A stretch of DNA of 64,000 nucleotides from Sesamum alatum (taxonomy: Eukaryota > Streptophyta > Magnoliopsida > Lamiales > Pedaliaceae), in assembly GCA_034509735.1 (NCBI GenBank), contig JACGWO010000011.1, positions 22,924,979 through 22,988,978 on the forward strand, read 5' to 3'. The notes under the pieces were generated by a model, which was not told the origin of the DNA, ran no database searches, and saw nothing but the letters and a program-made list of their open reading frames with translations. Below, piece by piece: positions 37,531 to 48,985 of this stretch (its first letter is position 1; each line of letters starts with the position of its first letter). Position numbers and translations under genes: made by a program.

Positions 37531-39831
37531 TCAGTGGGCTCGGCCGTAGAGGCTAGAATAGGCGCGGAGGGCTCGATGGCCGGAGCCTCCACCTCTCCTC
37601 CTTTCGGGGCTCGGATCTCCCCCATCACTATCTCCAACACTTGATCCAGTTTCTTCTAGAAAGAATTTGCCGGCCATGTCATTCATGAACCCAAAAGCCC
37701 TAAATAAAACGGGCAAACTTGTTACCTGGATCAAAGGGGAAGACTCGATTACGGGGGGAGGGGGAACAAAAGGGTTTGAGGCCCTCTTCACAACCCCATC
37801 GCAGTCTAATAAGGAAAGGTCCGTCCCCTCTGGAGGATAGCCCTGGGCCGCAAACAACTCCTGGCAAGATATGAAGCCGTATATCAGGAATGGCCCCGCA
37901 ATTTTAGCCACCTCCCCCTGAAAGTCTGCAGACTTCTTGTACTCCAGGAGGTGGCTCTCCTAGTACATCTCCAAGAACTATTTTCCCTCCTTCGTGTTGG
38001 GAAATTCCAAGCGGGCCTTGTCAGCAGCTTAATGTAGAGCTTCCGACTGATCATCGGATAGGGTCAGAAAGTCCTGTTGCAGCCTCTTCCTTTTCTTCTC
38101 CGACTGCTAATACTTACAGTGACCTCCTTTTTGGCCTCCTTGAGCTTGGCTAAGTCGGAGGACAACCGCTCTACGCGATATTCCAACCGTTTTCGGTAGG
38201 CGTCAGGTAGAGAAGAAGGAGGGGTCTCCATGGGGCGGGTTAGGAACTCCCCCAGCCATCGAGGTCACCTAAAAGAAAGGACAAAGATAAAAGTCAAAAT
38301 CCCATCAAATACAAAAAGCATAGGCGGGGTAAGATGTCATACCTTGGCTATATGGCCTGCGAAGGCTCCAGCCAACTCCTCCCTAAGGAGGGAAGCCAAC
38401 GAACGACGGTCTACTGGAAGGATCAGCCCCCATAGGAACTCAACAGCAAGGCTCAATTCTCTTTCCCTCCCCCTTAGAAGGGACTGGTGGGTATACGCCC
38501 CCCAGTCAGGCACAAACCGCTGGTGTTGGGGAGAAGACCCCCCAGAGGAGGGAGTAGGGGGGAGGCGGAGGGGCCGCAGTCGATCGGGTGGACACCCGCG
38601 AGGAGCTCCCGAAAGGAGGGTGGTTGGATGAACCCCCCTTTGCTCACTTGGAAGACCCATCATAGGAGAGAGTGGCTGGGCGTTTCCCTTTTCCAGGGGC
38701 CGAGGTCCTCTCTGGAGTTCGTGCAGCAGAAGGCGTCCCTGCTGGACTCCCTCGAGCGGTTTTCCGTAGCAACTTGTCAAACATAATTTTCTCTGCACAG
38801 AAGAAAAACATGAATTTAGAAAACATAGAACACACAAAGAAAGGAATCAATAAACAAAATGAAAGGTACCTAAGGGCTCCTCCAAGGGGACCTTGGGACT
38901 CAACCCAAACTGACAGAGGAGCCCTTCCTTTATGAGGCGCCTGACATCATAGGGGTCCTCGTTCAACTCCTCCAAGAAAGCAATGAGGGCTGGTGGCTTG
39001 TCCTTCCCAGCTGCTGGGTCAATAGAGGGAGATTAGAAATCCACTCACAAGGAAAAGACCAAGGAAGAGGGGGGCGCACAAAAAAGAAATTGCCCCTCCA
39101 AGACTTAGGCGCGCTCGGGGCAGGCAGGAAGCGAACCCCCCTTCCAGGAAAGAAATGGAAGATGCCGGGCTCTGACTTTCTCAATTGAAAACAAAAGGAA
39201 AAGTGCTGACTAGTAGCAGGCCAACTGTGGTACTTAAAGATCATGGAAAAAGTAGCAAGGAGGCGGAAGGAGTTGGGGGTCAATTAGTTCAAAAGAACCC
39301 TAAATAATCTAGCAACGTCCCGGTAGAAGGAAGTGAGGGAAAACCTAAGGCCAGCCCTCAACTAGGCCCAATAAAAACACAAGCAACCGGTGGGGGGATA
39401 TTGGGGCGAACTATCAGGAGAGGGGCCATAAATAGTGTAACCCTAAGGGATCTCGTACTCCCCCCGCAGGTGGGCGGCGTCGAAAACTCGGAAGAAAGTC
39501 GCCCTTTTTAGAGGGAGGGAGCTTGCCTCCCTTTCCTCCTCCTCCATATCTTCCGCCTCGGGCGGCTCCTCTTTCTCATCCTCCGGGGAAGAACCTGCCT
39601 CGTCGTCTCCCCCAAGTGGACTCTCTACCTCTTCAAAATCCTCATTCTCTTCCTCCTCATCAATCAAGCACCTAGGAACACGAGCGAGGTTTCTCAGGCT
39701 CCACCTCCGGCCGTCGCGATAGGCTGTAGGATCAGACGCCGCCCCTATGGAAGATGCAGTGGGGGGATCATCGTCTCCAGCCCACTCCCCACAAACTGAA
39801 TGGACTCGTCAGAAGGGGTAGAAGAAGACAT
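37531..39831 (-). pseudogene. Antisense ORF of the LTR element, gypsy-type Transposase_28-like (broken)
   Basis: Minus strand. Starts near ATG 39831 (MSSSTPSDESIQF), shifts frame, then an acidic run (39667-39443). The domain reads LTPNSFRLLATFSMIFKYH (39283), FFPGRGVRFLPAP and PKSWRGNFFFVRP, wording I associate with Pfam family PF04195 (putative gypsy-type transposon). Further exons: FVPDWGAYTHQSLL...DRRSLASLLREELAG (about 38500-38340), a coiled-coil piece (YRVERLSSDLAKLKEAKKE, near 38190) and a tail GYPPEGTDLSLLDCDG (near 37830). Several in-frame stops and frame changes show it is dead. Function unknown. Confidence 0.6.
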
Positions 39832-40321
39832 TTTGCAAAAAGAAAAAAGCTAAGAGATGCAAAGAAGGGAAGAAGGGCTTTTACAGAGATGGAGGTTGTA
39901 TAAAGTTGTGGTTTCCTTCTTGCAAAGACGTGGAAAGGTAGAAGAATGAAGGGGGACAGGCATAATAATGCGATCGAGGGTGGACATGGGAAAAAGATAC
40001 GGTAACCTGAGGGTCATGCAAGAAACTGCCTCCTATTAGGCAGTTACCAAGACGAGAAAGTAACTGGCGCGCAAACAATAACTGCCCCTCAGCCAGGGTG
40101 CATGGCGGTCACTCGCTTAGCCCCTGTGCAGGCCTATGGCCTAGCCTGCCATAAAGGCAACCCCAATCATCATGACATCCGCAGACGACCAGACGTCCGG
40201 CACCCTAGGCGACTGTTCCGCTTCCCATAGCCAGAAAGGAAGCATGTCGGAGCTCAACAAATATGAAAGGGGGTCATAGCTCCCTCGACAACTTCAGAAA
40301 GGACTCTACTCTGGGGGAGAC

Positions 40322-41049
40322 TGATTGATATATGATAAAAAGGTCAGCCCAAAACCGAGGCCCAGAAGTCCAAAGATACTTGTAGGAGTCTGAAAGAAGG
40401 TGATGGAGCCTCACACAAAGGCCCACCTACGTTCAAAAAGAGGCCCATTGGAGGCACCGATCCACCCCTAAGGAAGTATTAGCCAAGCCTGCCCCTGACA
40501 AGGAGGAAGTCCAGCCCAAGCTTGAGAGGAAGCCCCACCAAAGTGGCCCAAGAGGGAGGCCTAGGGTGGAATGCCCAGCAATGTGGCCTAAGAATGAGGC
40601 CCAAGCTCACCGAGAGTAGATAAGGGTTGACCGAGTCTACCCCCTATCCTTATCCGCAGAAGACCCCTTCAGCAGACTCCCTACTTTAAAGGAGTCCAAA
40701 GGCTACAGAAGTCTGGTACGCGGTCCTTCCATAGTCTGAGACAACAAGGAGTCCTTCCTCACCATAACTCTTCCTCTATAAATGCCAGTCCACCTTGCTG
40801 GCTCAAGTAACCTTTTTCTAGCACTCTAATACACGATTTATGATTCACACTTACACTCTACTTATTTTATGCTCTTCATTCACGAGATTTCATCTTCTTT
40901 TTGTTTCATTTACGTTTATTCTTCCATAACTGCTTACTAACTTGAGCGTCGGAGTGCTAACGCTTTTTTTTGCAGGTTCCCGTATCAAAGCTTGCAGAAA
41001 ATCAAAGTCTAATCCGTTCAAACCCAAGAGCGAGCTCTTTCAGCTCACA
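40322..41049 (+). repeat. 3' LTR of the gypsy element
   Basis: 728 bp starting TGATTGATATATG and ending GCTCACA (TG...CA). Contains TATAAATG near 40775 as a likely promoter, and near the end ACTTGAGCGTCGGAGTG, a phrase typical of U5 regions of plant gypsy LTRs. The purine tract directly upstream supports this start and orientation. Flanking duplication not determined because the 5' end is missing. Confidence 0.7.
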
Positions 41050-41369
41050 TCATATACAAATTAAAATGCCCGTTGATTAAATATATTTATCTTTTATCAA
41101 ATAACTGCCGCTTTATTAAATTAGTTTCATCAATAAATTTTTATTTTTTAATTAATTTATTTTATCAATTTTGATTAATTATTCATTTTATTTTATTTCA
41201 TTTATTTAATTAAATAGATATAATAAAAATTCAGAATTTGCTTGTATGGTATTGGTATGTGCTTGGACACTAGTCAAGTATATAAGTGCTTAGCAGCGGA
41301 AGGGGGCGTATACTGTTTGCTGCACCGAGGCGAAGATTGATGACGGCGATGTCCTATCACAAAAACAAG
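41050..41369. other. AT-rich intergenic DNA
   Basis: No gene. 41361-41369 (AAAAACAAG) is the left target copy of the next element. Confidence 0.45.
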
Positions 41370-42708
41370 GGGTAAATTGCATAAAACCCCCCATTGTGAT
41401 ATAGAAATTCAGCTAAAAATTCCCTATATTAAAAATATAGACGAAAAAAATTCTGTGTTCTTGAAAATTTTGCACACGCTCCCTTTGCCGTTAGTTATGT
41501 TAACGCCGTTAATTTTTTTTTTTTTTTTGCAATTTCCCATTATACCCTTATATTATATAAATTATTATTATTACAATGACCGTTGGATTTTGTTTGATTG
41601 AATCAGAATCGTAGGATCTAATCAAATTTTAGTAGCCATTGATTTCAATAGTTAAAAATGAACGATCTAGATTAAAATTGTATTTTAATTTATATAAAAA
41701 CAAAATATACTATATTATAAAATATAATATATACATTATATGTATATATCTTGTATATCTATACACCGGTGGAGGGTCGCCGCCGCACTCCACCGGTTGT
41801 CACCTTCATGACGGGCGTCGTCGCCAGGACGTCGCCGCCCAAATTTGGGTCGACCACTCGCCGCCCAAATTTGGGCAGCAACATCCTGCCTAGATTTGGG
41901 TCGACCACTCGCCGCCCAAATCAGGCGACGAGTGGTCGCGACTTGGAGAGGTAGGCGGGGGGAGCAAGGCGATCGGGTGGAGACAGTGGGGAGGCGAGAC
42001 GATGCGGTGGTGGCGGTAGGTAGGCGCAGGTGCGACGCCGTGGGGGCACTTGGGAAGACGACTATTTGCTTTCCTTTCTTTTCGTATTTTTTAAATTTTG
42101 TAAATTTCAAATAATGAATTACTTAATTATATATTTTTATGTTTAAATGTAATTATATTGAAATATTAAAATTTATTTAGTGTGATTTATATTAATAATA
42201 TAATTTTAAAATAAATTCAACACAAAATTAAATTAATTAATATATTTAAAATAAAATCAGGTATTTTTGATTTTTAAATTTTATAAATATTAAAATACCT
42301 AAAAAATATCATATTTATATATATAATAATTTAATTTGATGTAATAATATTTTTCTATGTAAATATTAATGAATATTAATTATTTAGTATTTATTATATT
42401 TTTTAATAAAATATGAAAAAGGTAAAGAATTAATAAAAAAGAAGTAAAGAGAGTAAATAATAGCATAAGATAGGGGTAATTTTGTCTATTCAAGAAGGGC
42501 AAAAGGCTGAAAACAGGCCAAAATCATATTCCACTCGCATTGCGAGCAAGTGTAGGCCACTCTCCGTTTTTTTTTTTTTTTTTTAACGGAGAGGGTTTTT
42601 TTTTGCAGCGTTTATAATTATAGAGGGTCTCTTTTGACTATTTAATTAACACGAGTAAGTTTTTTTGCAATTTCCATATAACACAGGGGGTAGTATGCAA
42701 TTTTTCCC
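41370..42708. mobile_element. Non-autonomous Mutator-type element with GC-rich core, second copy type
   Basis: Inverted ends of about 110 bp: left GGGTAAATTGCATAAAACCC, right GCAATTTTTCCC preceded by ACACAGGGGGTAGTAT. Flanked by 9-bp repeats AAAAACAAG (41361-41369) and AAAAAGAAG (42709-42717), one mismatch. As in the 644-1950 element, a GC-rich island (about 41764-42060) lies in very AT-rich DNA. Here it has direct repeats of CGCCCAAATTTGGG and GGGTCGACCACTCGCCGCC. Length (1339 bp) and layout match the first element. No transposase. Confidence 0.7.
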
Positions 42709-44274
42709 AAAAAGAAGTAATACAAAAATCACCCCATCTAATATATAATTTATACTAATATCTATACGAATATATAAAAAAAAAAAAAAAAAAAGCCATT
42801 TTTACCCACAATTTTAACGGTTCATAACACCGTAACACTGTATTTTAAACGGATGATTAAACCGCTCTCTAAATGAAGTCAGGTATTTGGAAGGTGAATC
42901 AGAGAGAGAGAGGCCCTCGTGTGTGACGCTCTGAGGAATGTGATACGGAAAGTGGTCCGACAGCTCCTGTAGTCCTAGCAGTCGCAAAAAAGTTGGTATA
43001 ATTACACATATACCCCTGAATTTGAAAAATTATATTTAGTTCCCAACGTTTGTTTATGTCTGACAAGTAGATCCATTCGATAGTCCAAATTCAAAAAATT
43101 TGCTGATATTAGCACAATTTGAATGAAGATCTATATTTACCCTCGATTGACTTATTATTGACCTATTGCAGGTCAAACAAATCTTTTTCGAACAAAACTA
43201 TACTTTTACATCTTCACACTCTAATGCATGTGAGGAGATATGTCTCACCCTTAATTATAAGGATAGTTTGGCCAGAAATAATTTATTTGACTTGCTCGGT
43301 AATAAGTCAATCAAGGGATTTTTTATTTTTTTTTTTTTTTGCTAATTTCAGCAAATTTTGTGAATTTTGACTAATGAAGGGATCTATTTATTAAATAGAA
43401 ACAAAGTTAGAAATACTAATTATAAGTCACTTCTCACACACAAACGACGATTTGTATAATATCAATTATACCCTTAAATATCTATAATAATACAATGATT
43501 TATATCTTACAAATAATTTAACCATCAATATACTATTATGTTTAGGGATAACTACACCACCCTCTCCTGAGGTTTAGTGCAATTATATTTAGATCCCCTA
43601 TGATTTGAAAAATTAAACCTAGTATTCCTGGGGTTTGCTTTCGTATAATAAATAGGTCACTCTATTAGTCAAAATTCACCGAATTTGTTAATATTAATAA
43701 AAAAAAAACTAGATGAAAATTGATATTTACCCTCGATTGATATTCTGACTAAACTACCATTACAAGAGTAAACACATACCTCTCACATGCATTAATGTGT
43801 GCAGATGTATAAGATAATTATATCATAAAAAAAATATTTGACCTGCATTAAGTCAGGAATAAGTCAATCAATAGTAAATATGTATTTTAATCCAATTTTT
43901 TTGTTAACTAATCAAATTTGGTGAATTCTGACTAATGAAATAACTTAGTTGTTAGACGAAAGTAAATTTCAAGAATATTATATGTAATTTTTTAAACCAT
44001 GAAAAATTTACGCATAATTATACCAAACCTCACTTCATTATATGTAATTATACCAAATCTTATAAGAAGACGATGTATCCTTACATAGATTCCCACTTGG
44101 ACTCATCTAGTCATCTTTATTGCTCACTCAACTTTTATTTTAAAACCTCCGTCGTATCAATGTGATTGTATGCACACAATTATTATGTTGTACACAAAAG
44201 AAAAGCAACATACAAGGTTAGAAATGGATTCCTCATTCCTGAGCAGAGCACTAGTAGTAATAAATAGAGGGAGA
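42709..44274. other. Intergenic DNA with several inverted-repeat remnants
   Basis: 42760-42850 resembles a Helitron 5' end (CTATACGAATATATAAAAAAA, TAACACCGTAACACTG). 43010-44060 contains at least two decayed inverted repeats of a GGTATAATTACACATATACCCC type (43000-43480 and 43535-44060). No gene. Confidence 0.4.
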
Positions 44275-44611
44275 AAAATTATAATTTGGGTCCCAAAATG
44301 TAGGATGATTTATAATATTAGTCCTATATATATTGTAATAGCAAATATTAATCTTACACTTTAAAAAAAATTATAAAATTAGTCCCACGTTTTAAAAAAA
44401 TATTGCAAAGTTAGTTCCACATTTTAGAAAAATATTGCAAAGTTAGTCCCAAATATTGAAAAGTTAGTCCCGATCATTGCAAATTTTTGACGATGAGACT
44501 AACTTCGTAATGTTTTTTTAAAGTGTAAGATTAATATTGACTATTTAAAAAAATATGGGACTAAATATTACAAATCACCCTATACTGTGGGATTGAAATT
44601 GCAATTTTTTC
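44275..44611. repeat. Inverted-repeat MITE upstream of MOB1
   Basis: Left arm AAAAATTATAATTTGGGTCCC...GATGATTTATAATATTAGTCC; the right arm is its reverse complement (ATTACAAATCACCC...ATTGCAATTTTTT). Internally it has tandem AAAATATTGCAAAGTTAGT blocks. Non-coding; about 380 bp before the MOB1 start codon. Confidence 0.6.
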
Positions 44612-44659
44612 AAACAGATGGGAACTAACATTCAGACAGAAGCGAGTAAAAGAACCAGG

Positions 44660-44994
44660 CAGATGAGTTAGCAATTGCGAAGTTCTTGTCTGCTTTTACC
44701 CACTGCTTACATATGCATACTTATACATACTCACCTCTATATATTTATGGAGAGAGAGAGAGGTATGGATCCATACGTGGAAAGAGAGAAGGGGGAGTTT
44801 GGCTACTACCTGAACTGTTCATTGCCAGTCTGTCCTAACCTCCCTCCCCCACCCCACCCTACCCCCTCCACATATGTATATATATTCCAGATTAGCAAGC
44901 ATGAAAAGCCCTTCAACTACTGCAGCAGCAACTTATGATACTAGGCCTACTAGACTACGGTTTATTCAATATTTTCACCACACTCTGCATAATC
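44660..44994 (+). promoter_or_regulatory. MOB1 promoter and 5' leader, duplicated at the window's end
   Basis: Contains GAGAGAGAGAG, CCATACGTGGAAAGAGAGAA, a CCCCACCCCACCC tract and TATGTATATATATTCCAG (TATA region, about 44873). The same blocks recur in order at about 63750-64000. The MOB1 start follows at 44995. Confidence 0.6.
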
Positions 44995-47199
44995 ATGAGT
45001 CTTTTTGGACTTGGAAGCAGGTAATTTTCTCTTTTCCAGTTTGTGATCATATGTTGTTTGTTAAATTGTCCCGGGTTTTTTCTATTGCATGCATGTGAAT
45101 TATGTTTCTTGATATATTTTCACAGAGCTTCTGTTCTAGTTCATATTGATCAATTCATGCTTACTTCTTCACATTCTTGCTCTGCAAATCTTTGTGAATC
45201 ATTTTTACTATAGGTAATTTCGTTTAAGATTGTCTTGATATGATATCAGTTAAAAGACTTGACTTTGACTTGGCCTTCGAGATTTCTTGGTGTAATTTTG
45301 CAATGTACGCTGATTTTCCATGACATTGAATGAGTGCAGAAACCAGAAAACATTCCGTCCAAAGAAGGGTTCTCCGTCCGGCAGCAAGGTCTGTCATTGA
45401 TCAGTTCTTTGAGTTCCGGTAGCCGATTCTTTGGTTATATATCTCGAAAATTTCCCTGGTGAATAGATAATGGGATATATTTATTAAGGCGTTTGATCTG
45501 TGTATGTGGGTTCTTTCAGTCGGAACAGAAACTAAAAATCATCACGGTTTCGATTTATGCAGGGCGTGCAGCTGAAGAAGCACATAGATGCCACCTTGGG
45601 CAGCGGCAACTTGAGGGAAGCTGTAAAACTTCCCACTGGGGAGGATCTTAATGAGTGGTTGGCAGTGAATAGTAAGATTTTTGTTCGATGATCTGCTCAT
45701 CTTTGATTTGACAGCTGTTCATCCGCTTTGTTTAGAACAGCGCAAATTTTATGGTTCTAGGATTGCGATATATATGCTAATGACTTACGAATCGAAAATT
45801 TTATCTTCGTTTTATCTGAAGGATGGGACTTATTGAAATCCAAAGCATGTAGGATAAGTAGTTTGGGTTTGTAAAGGCCTAAAGGGGAAAAAACGTTCTT
45901 GCATAGACGTCCCGGTAAGTATTGTGATCTAACAACAATCATATGACATGATCAAAGGAAAAAGGAAAAGGAATGGTATTCATTGCATGCTTAATGAGGA
46001 GTCACCATGTTAAGACTTCTAAGTATATAGTGGAGTGGATTTGGTAATGTTGTTGCTTTCGTCGTAATTACCATTGTCGTCTCGTTTTGGACTATCTGCT
46101 TCCGTTCCGTTCCTTATGTAACAAACAACAACGCGTATCTTGTGAATTTTGTCGTAATTGATTCCATACATCTGTTACATTACTTTGCGCAGCTGTGGAC
46201 TTCTTTAATCAAGTAAACATTCTCTATGGCACTCTCACTGAATTCTGCACATCATCAACTTGTCCAACAATGATGGCAGGGCCAAAGTATGTTCTTCTCT
46301 TCTTTATTATCGTCTGTCGTTCTTAACTACAGATCAGATGATGGCATATGTGTTTTGTGTATGATGCTTATGTAACTGAAGATCTGATACATTTGACGAA
46401 GCAAGACAAGTTTTTTAGTTTCCAACGTCTTTGGATAGACGCGGAATTTAATGTACATAACAGGCCTGCTGATATTTCACAAACAATACATTATTTGGTC
46501 GAGTCTGCTTTCTACAGGTACGAGTACAGATGGGCAGATGGAGTCATCATAAAGAAACCTATAGTGGTTTCTGCTCCACAATACGTTGAGTATTTAATGG
46601 ACTGGATTGAGGCTCAGCTGGACGACGAGGCCATTTTCCCCCAGAAGTTGGGTATGCTGGTTAAGTCTGCTATCCGTTGAGTGTTCACATTAATTTGCTG
46701 ATCAAATTACCACGTCGTTTTTAATTCATCATCTTCTGCAGGCATGCCGTTTCCTCCCAACTTTCATGATGTCGTCAAAACCATATTGAAGCGGTTGTTT
46801 CGTGTGTATGCCCACATCTATCTCTCGCATTTCCAGAAGATTGTGAGTCTGAAAGAGGAAGCTCATCTCAACACTTGCTTTAAGCATTTTGTTCTGTTTA
46901 CATCAGTAAGACAACGTCTATCTTTGTCTTTGTCTAATAAGATCATGGAACTTATAAGATTTACTAACGGATATTTTGTAGTTAAGATTACCATAATTGA
47001 AAGCGTTTGTTAAGATCTTAGAAGTAAGTTAGAAATCTTTTCCTGACGGAGATTATAAGCTTGTAACGCCTCCAAGCACTCTTATAATGATATCTGGTTA
47101 TCGATTTTCTGACTGCATCCGATGCAGGAATTTGGCTTAATTGAGAAGGCAGAGCTTGCACCACTCGAAGAAATCATCGACTCTATCTTACAACGCTAG
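44995..47199 (+). CDS. MOB1: MOB1 kinase activator (Hippo/NDR pathway), seven exons
   Basis: Small adaptor that activates NDR/LATS-type kinases; in plants MOB1 affects growth, auxin responses and cell division. Exons by splice sites and frame: 44995-45020, 45340-45388, 45563-45671, 46193-46286, 46518-46651, 46742-46905, 47128-47199 (648 nt, 215 aa, the same length as Arabidopsis MOB1A). It begins [18 protein letters not shown] and shows [54 protein letters not shown] and [13 protein letters not shown]. The zinc site is complete: Cys80 and Cys85 (C-x4-C), His162 and His167 (H-x4-H). The short first exon explains why no single long open frame covers the N-terminus. All introns are GT-AG. Confidence 0.95.
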
Positions 47200-48466
47200 A
47201 AAGCCTTGAGCCAGTGACAAAAGTGGTAGTAGGAAGGATTTAGAGCTGATGAGCTAGTGGTGCTGATGAGCTAGTGGTGCATAACATGCAAGTCGCAACC
47301 GTCTATCTATTTTCAAGCGCGATGGCTTGTTTACGTCTTGCTCGTTGTTCTGTTTTTAACGGCAAACCAGCAACTACGTCGACTATCCTTTGGTTGAACG
47401 AAATGGTAAGTACGCCACACGCTACGACCTCCCTCGCGCTCTATGTGTTCGTGCTCGTACACTGTATTTTTGCTGTCATGTTTGTTGTCACGGATGTAAG
47501 TGTGTTGCTCGGCATTAGGCATGATCTCTGCTTGCTGAAGTTTACCTGAGCAACAGAAGTTTCTTCACTGTTATGATCATCTTTACTAATTGAAGTTTAC
47601 ATACAACTGAAGCACAGTCTAATATTTAATACAAAATCGGGTTCAATGCAATTTAACCCCTATGAAATTTGAAAAGTTCAAAAATTCTCTATAACTCGGC
47701 ACATGGGCGCCCAGCTCGCCCATGCCCATGCAGCCTGCTGACCGTCTGCGCACAAGGCCGCCTCGTCTCACCCATGTCTGCGCATACGTGCACATCTATC
47801 TGCCGACTTTCCCACAAGTCCCGACCAACCTGCCCACTCTATGTCGACACTGCCTGTCGATGCCCAAGTCTGCTCATCCACCGGCCGTGCAGCCTTGGAT
47901 GTACTGTCACCCAACATTACCCGTCCCGCCAACGTCTGTACCATGTGCCGACCACCAACCCCGTGTCATGGCACCAACACATACCAATAGCCCACACCAT
48001 CTGCCGATACCAACGTTTCCCTCGTGCTAAGCCCGTCCGGCACCCTTGCCCGATCATGTGCGCACCATCTGCCGAACAATCCCGACCAGCATTAGAAGGG
48101 TATAAAAAATGATGAAAAAAACCCCTCTAAGCAGGGACGCAAAGTGCATCATTTTCCAAATGTCGGAGATATTTTTTGTTTTATTATTTTTTTTGTGGGG
48201 TTTTTTTTTTTTATATTTACGTTGACCATAACAAATCCAGGAACTCTCTGGACAAGTTCTTTAGGTTTGTCATTTGGTTGCAATCAGTCTAAATGTAGTC
48301 TCACTTCAACACTATTGGGAAGCATATGAGCAAATAACCTTGAGCTATATTTGGACGGAAGAATTCATGGAAATTTTTTCGGATAACTCTGAATCAGAAA
48401 ATTTTTATGTCAATATTTCACAAAATATCTATATCTATCTATATATATATATATTACAAACAGCGA
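47200..48466. other. MOB1 3' flank and a GC-rich island
   Basis: 47200-47600 is probably 3' UTR and flank. 47700-48080 is unusually C-rich, with repeating GCCCATG/CCGACC/GTCTGC words, bounded by ATGCAATTTAACCCC on the left and ACCCCTCTAAGCAGGG on the right. It resembles the GC cores of the two Mutator-type elements, but I could not define its ends. Frames through it (47669-48112) have no domain. Confidence 0.4.
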
Positions 48467-48985
48467 GTGGTTAAAAATTATAAACCTCAGGGGATATCTA
48501 TAATTTTTTAAACAACAAGTAGGTATTTGTAATTATGTCAAACCTCAGGAAGGTTGTTGTAATTTACCCTAAAATAAAAGATGAACAATTTGTAATTTTT
48601 GTAATATGAAATTATCCAAACAAGCATAAAGAATTTATTATTAGGAGTTTGAAATTCCTACATTCAAATTTATCAATCAAAATTGTTGCAAATAAAAGAT
48701 CAACTATCTCATCAAATTAGAACAACAATTAACAAGATATATATAGAAACTTAAACTATAGGAATAAGATGTTAGTATTCGATTAAAATAATAATAGCTA
48801 TTAAATTCATGTATATAAAATATGGTAGTGATTAAGAAGCATGGCATTCAAAATTGTAATTCAAAAATAAATAAATGTAACTAAAAAAAAGGAAGAAGAA
48901 GACGACATTTTTATACTGTCAAAGTGAGAAGTTGAAAAATAGTATAAGTATTATTATGATAAATAATCAAGTGAGAAGATGAATA
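48467..48985 (+). repeat. Direct repeat, copy A (about 500 bp)
   Basis: From TAAAAATTATAAACCTCAGG to GATAAATAATCAAGT it matches 54213-54713 almost base for base, 5.75 kb away in the same orientation. It includes the right arm of the GGGGTAAATTACA-type MITE and about 400 bp of unrelated DNA (for example ATGGTAGTGATTAAGAAGCA). Non-coding. Confidence 0.85.

Larger units (their letters stand above)
36880..41049 (+). mobile_element. 3' part of a Tat-like Ty3/gypsy LTR retrotransposon
   Basis: The right end is an LTR in plus orientation (40322-41049) preceded by a purine tract (CTCTGGGGGAGAC). Upstream internal DNA is GC-richer than its surroundings and contains a broken gene on the opposite strand (37530-39831). 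An antisense ORF between pol and the 3' LTR is known in some Tat-lineage elements (Grande, Retand and relatives). No gag, protease, reverse transcriptase or integrase is visible in the window, and no 5' LTR, so only the 3' third seems to remain. Left boundary approximate. Confidence 0.6.

Noticed and set aside
38230..38935. Plus-strand reading frames within the gypsy fragment
   Set aside because: Shadows of the minus-strand antisense ORF, which carries the recognisable family wording.
40322..41049. LTR interpreted as a 5' LTR of a minus-strand element (same strand as the gene at 37531-39831)
   Set aside because: The purine tract sits directly upstream on the plus strand, and the TATA and U5-like words read on the plus strand; no primer-binding site is seen next to the left end.
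47669..48112. 147-codon cysteine- and proline-rich frame downstream of MOB1
   Set aside because: Translates a C-rich repetitive block; two frames look equally open and no domain or signal peptide is visible.
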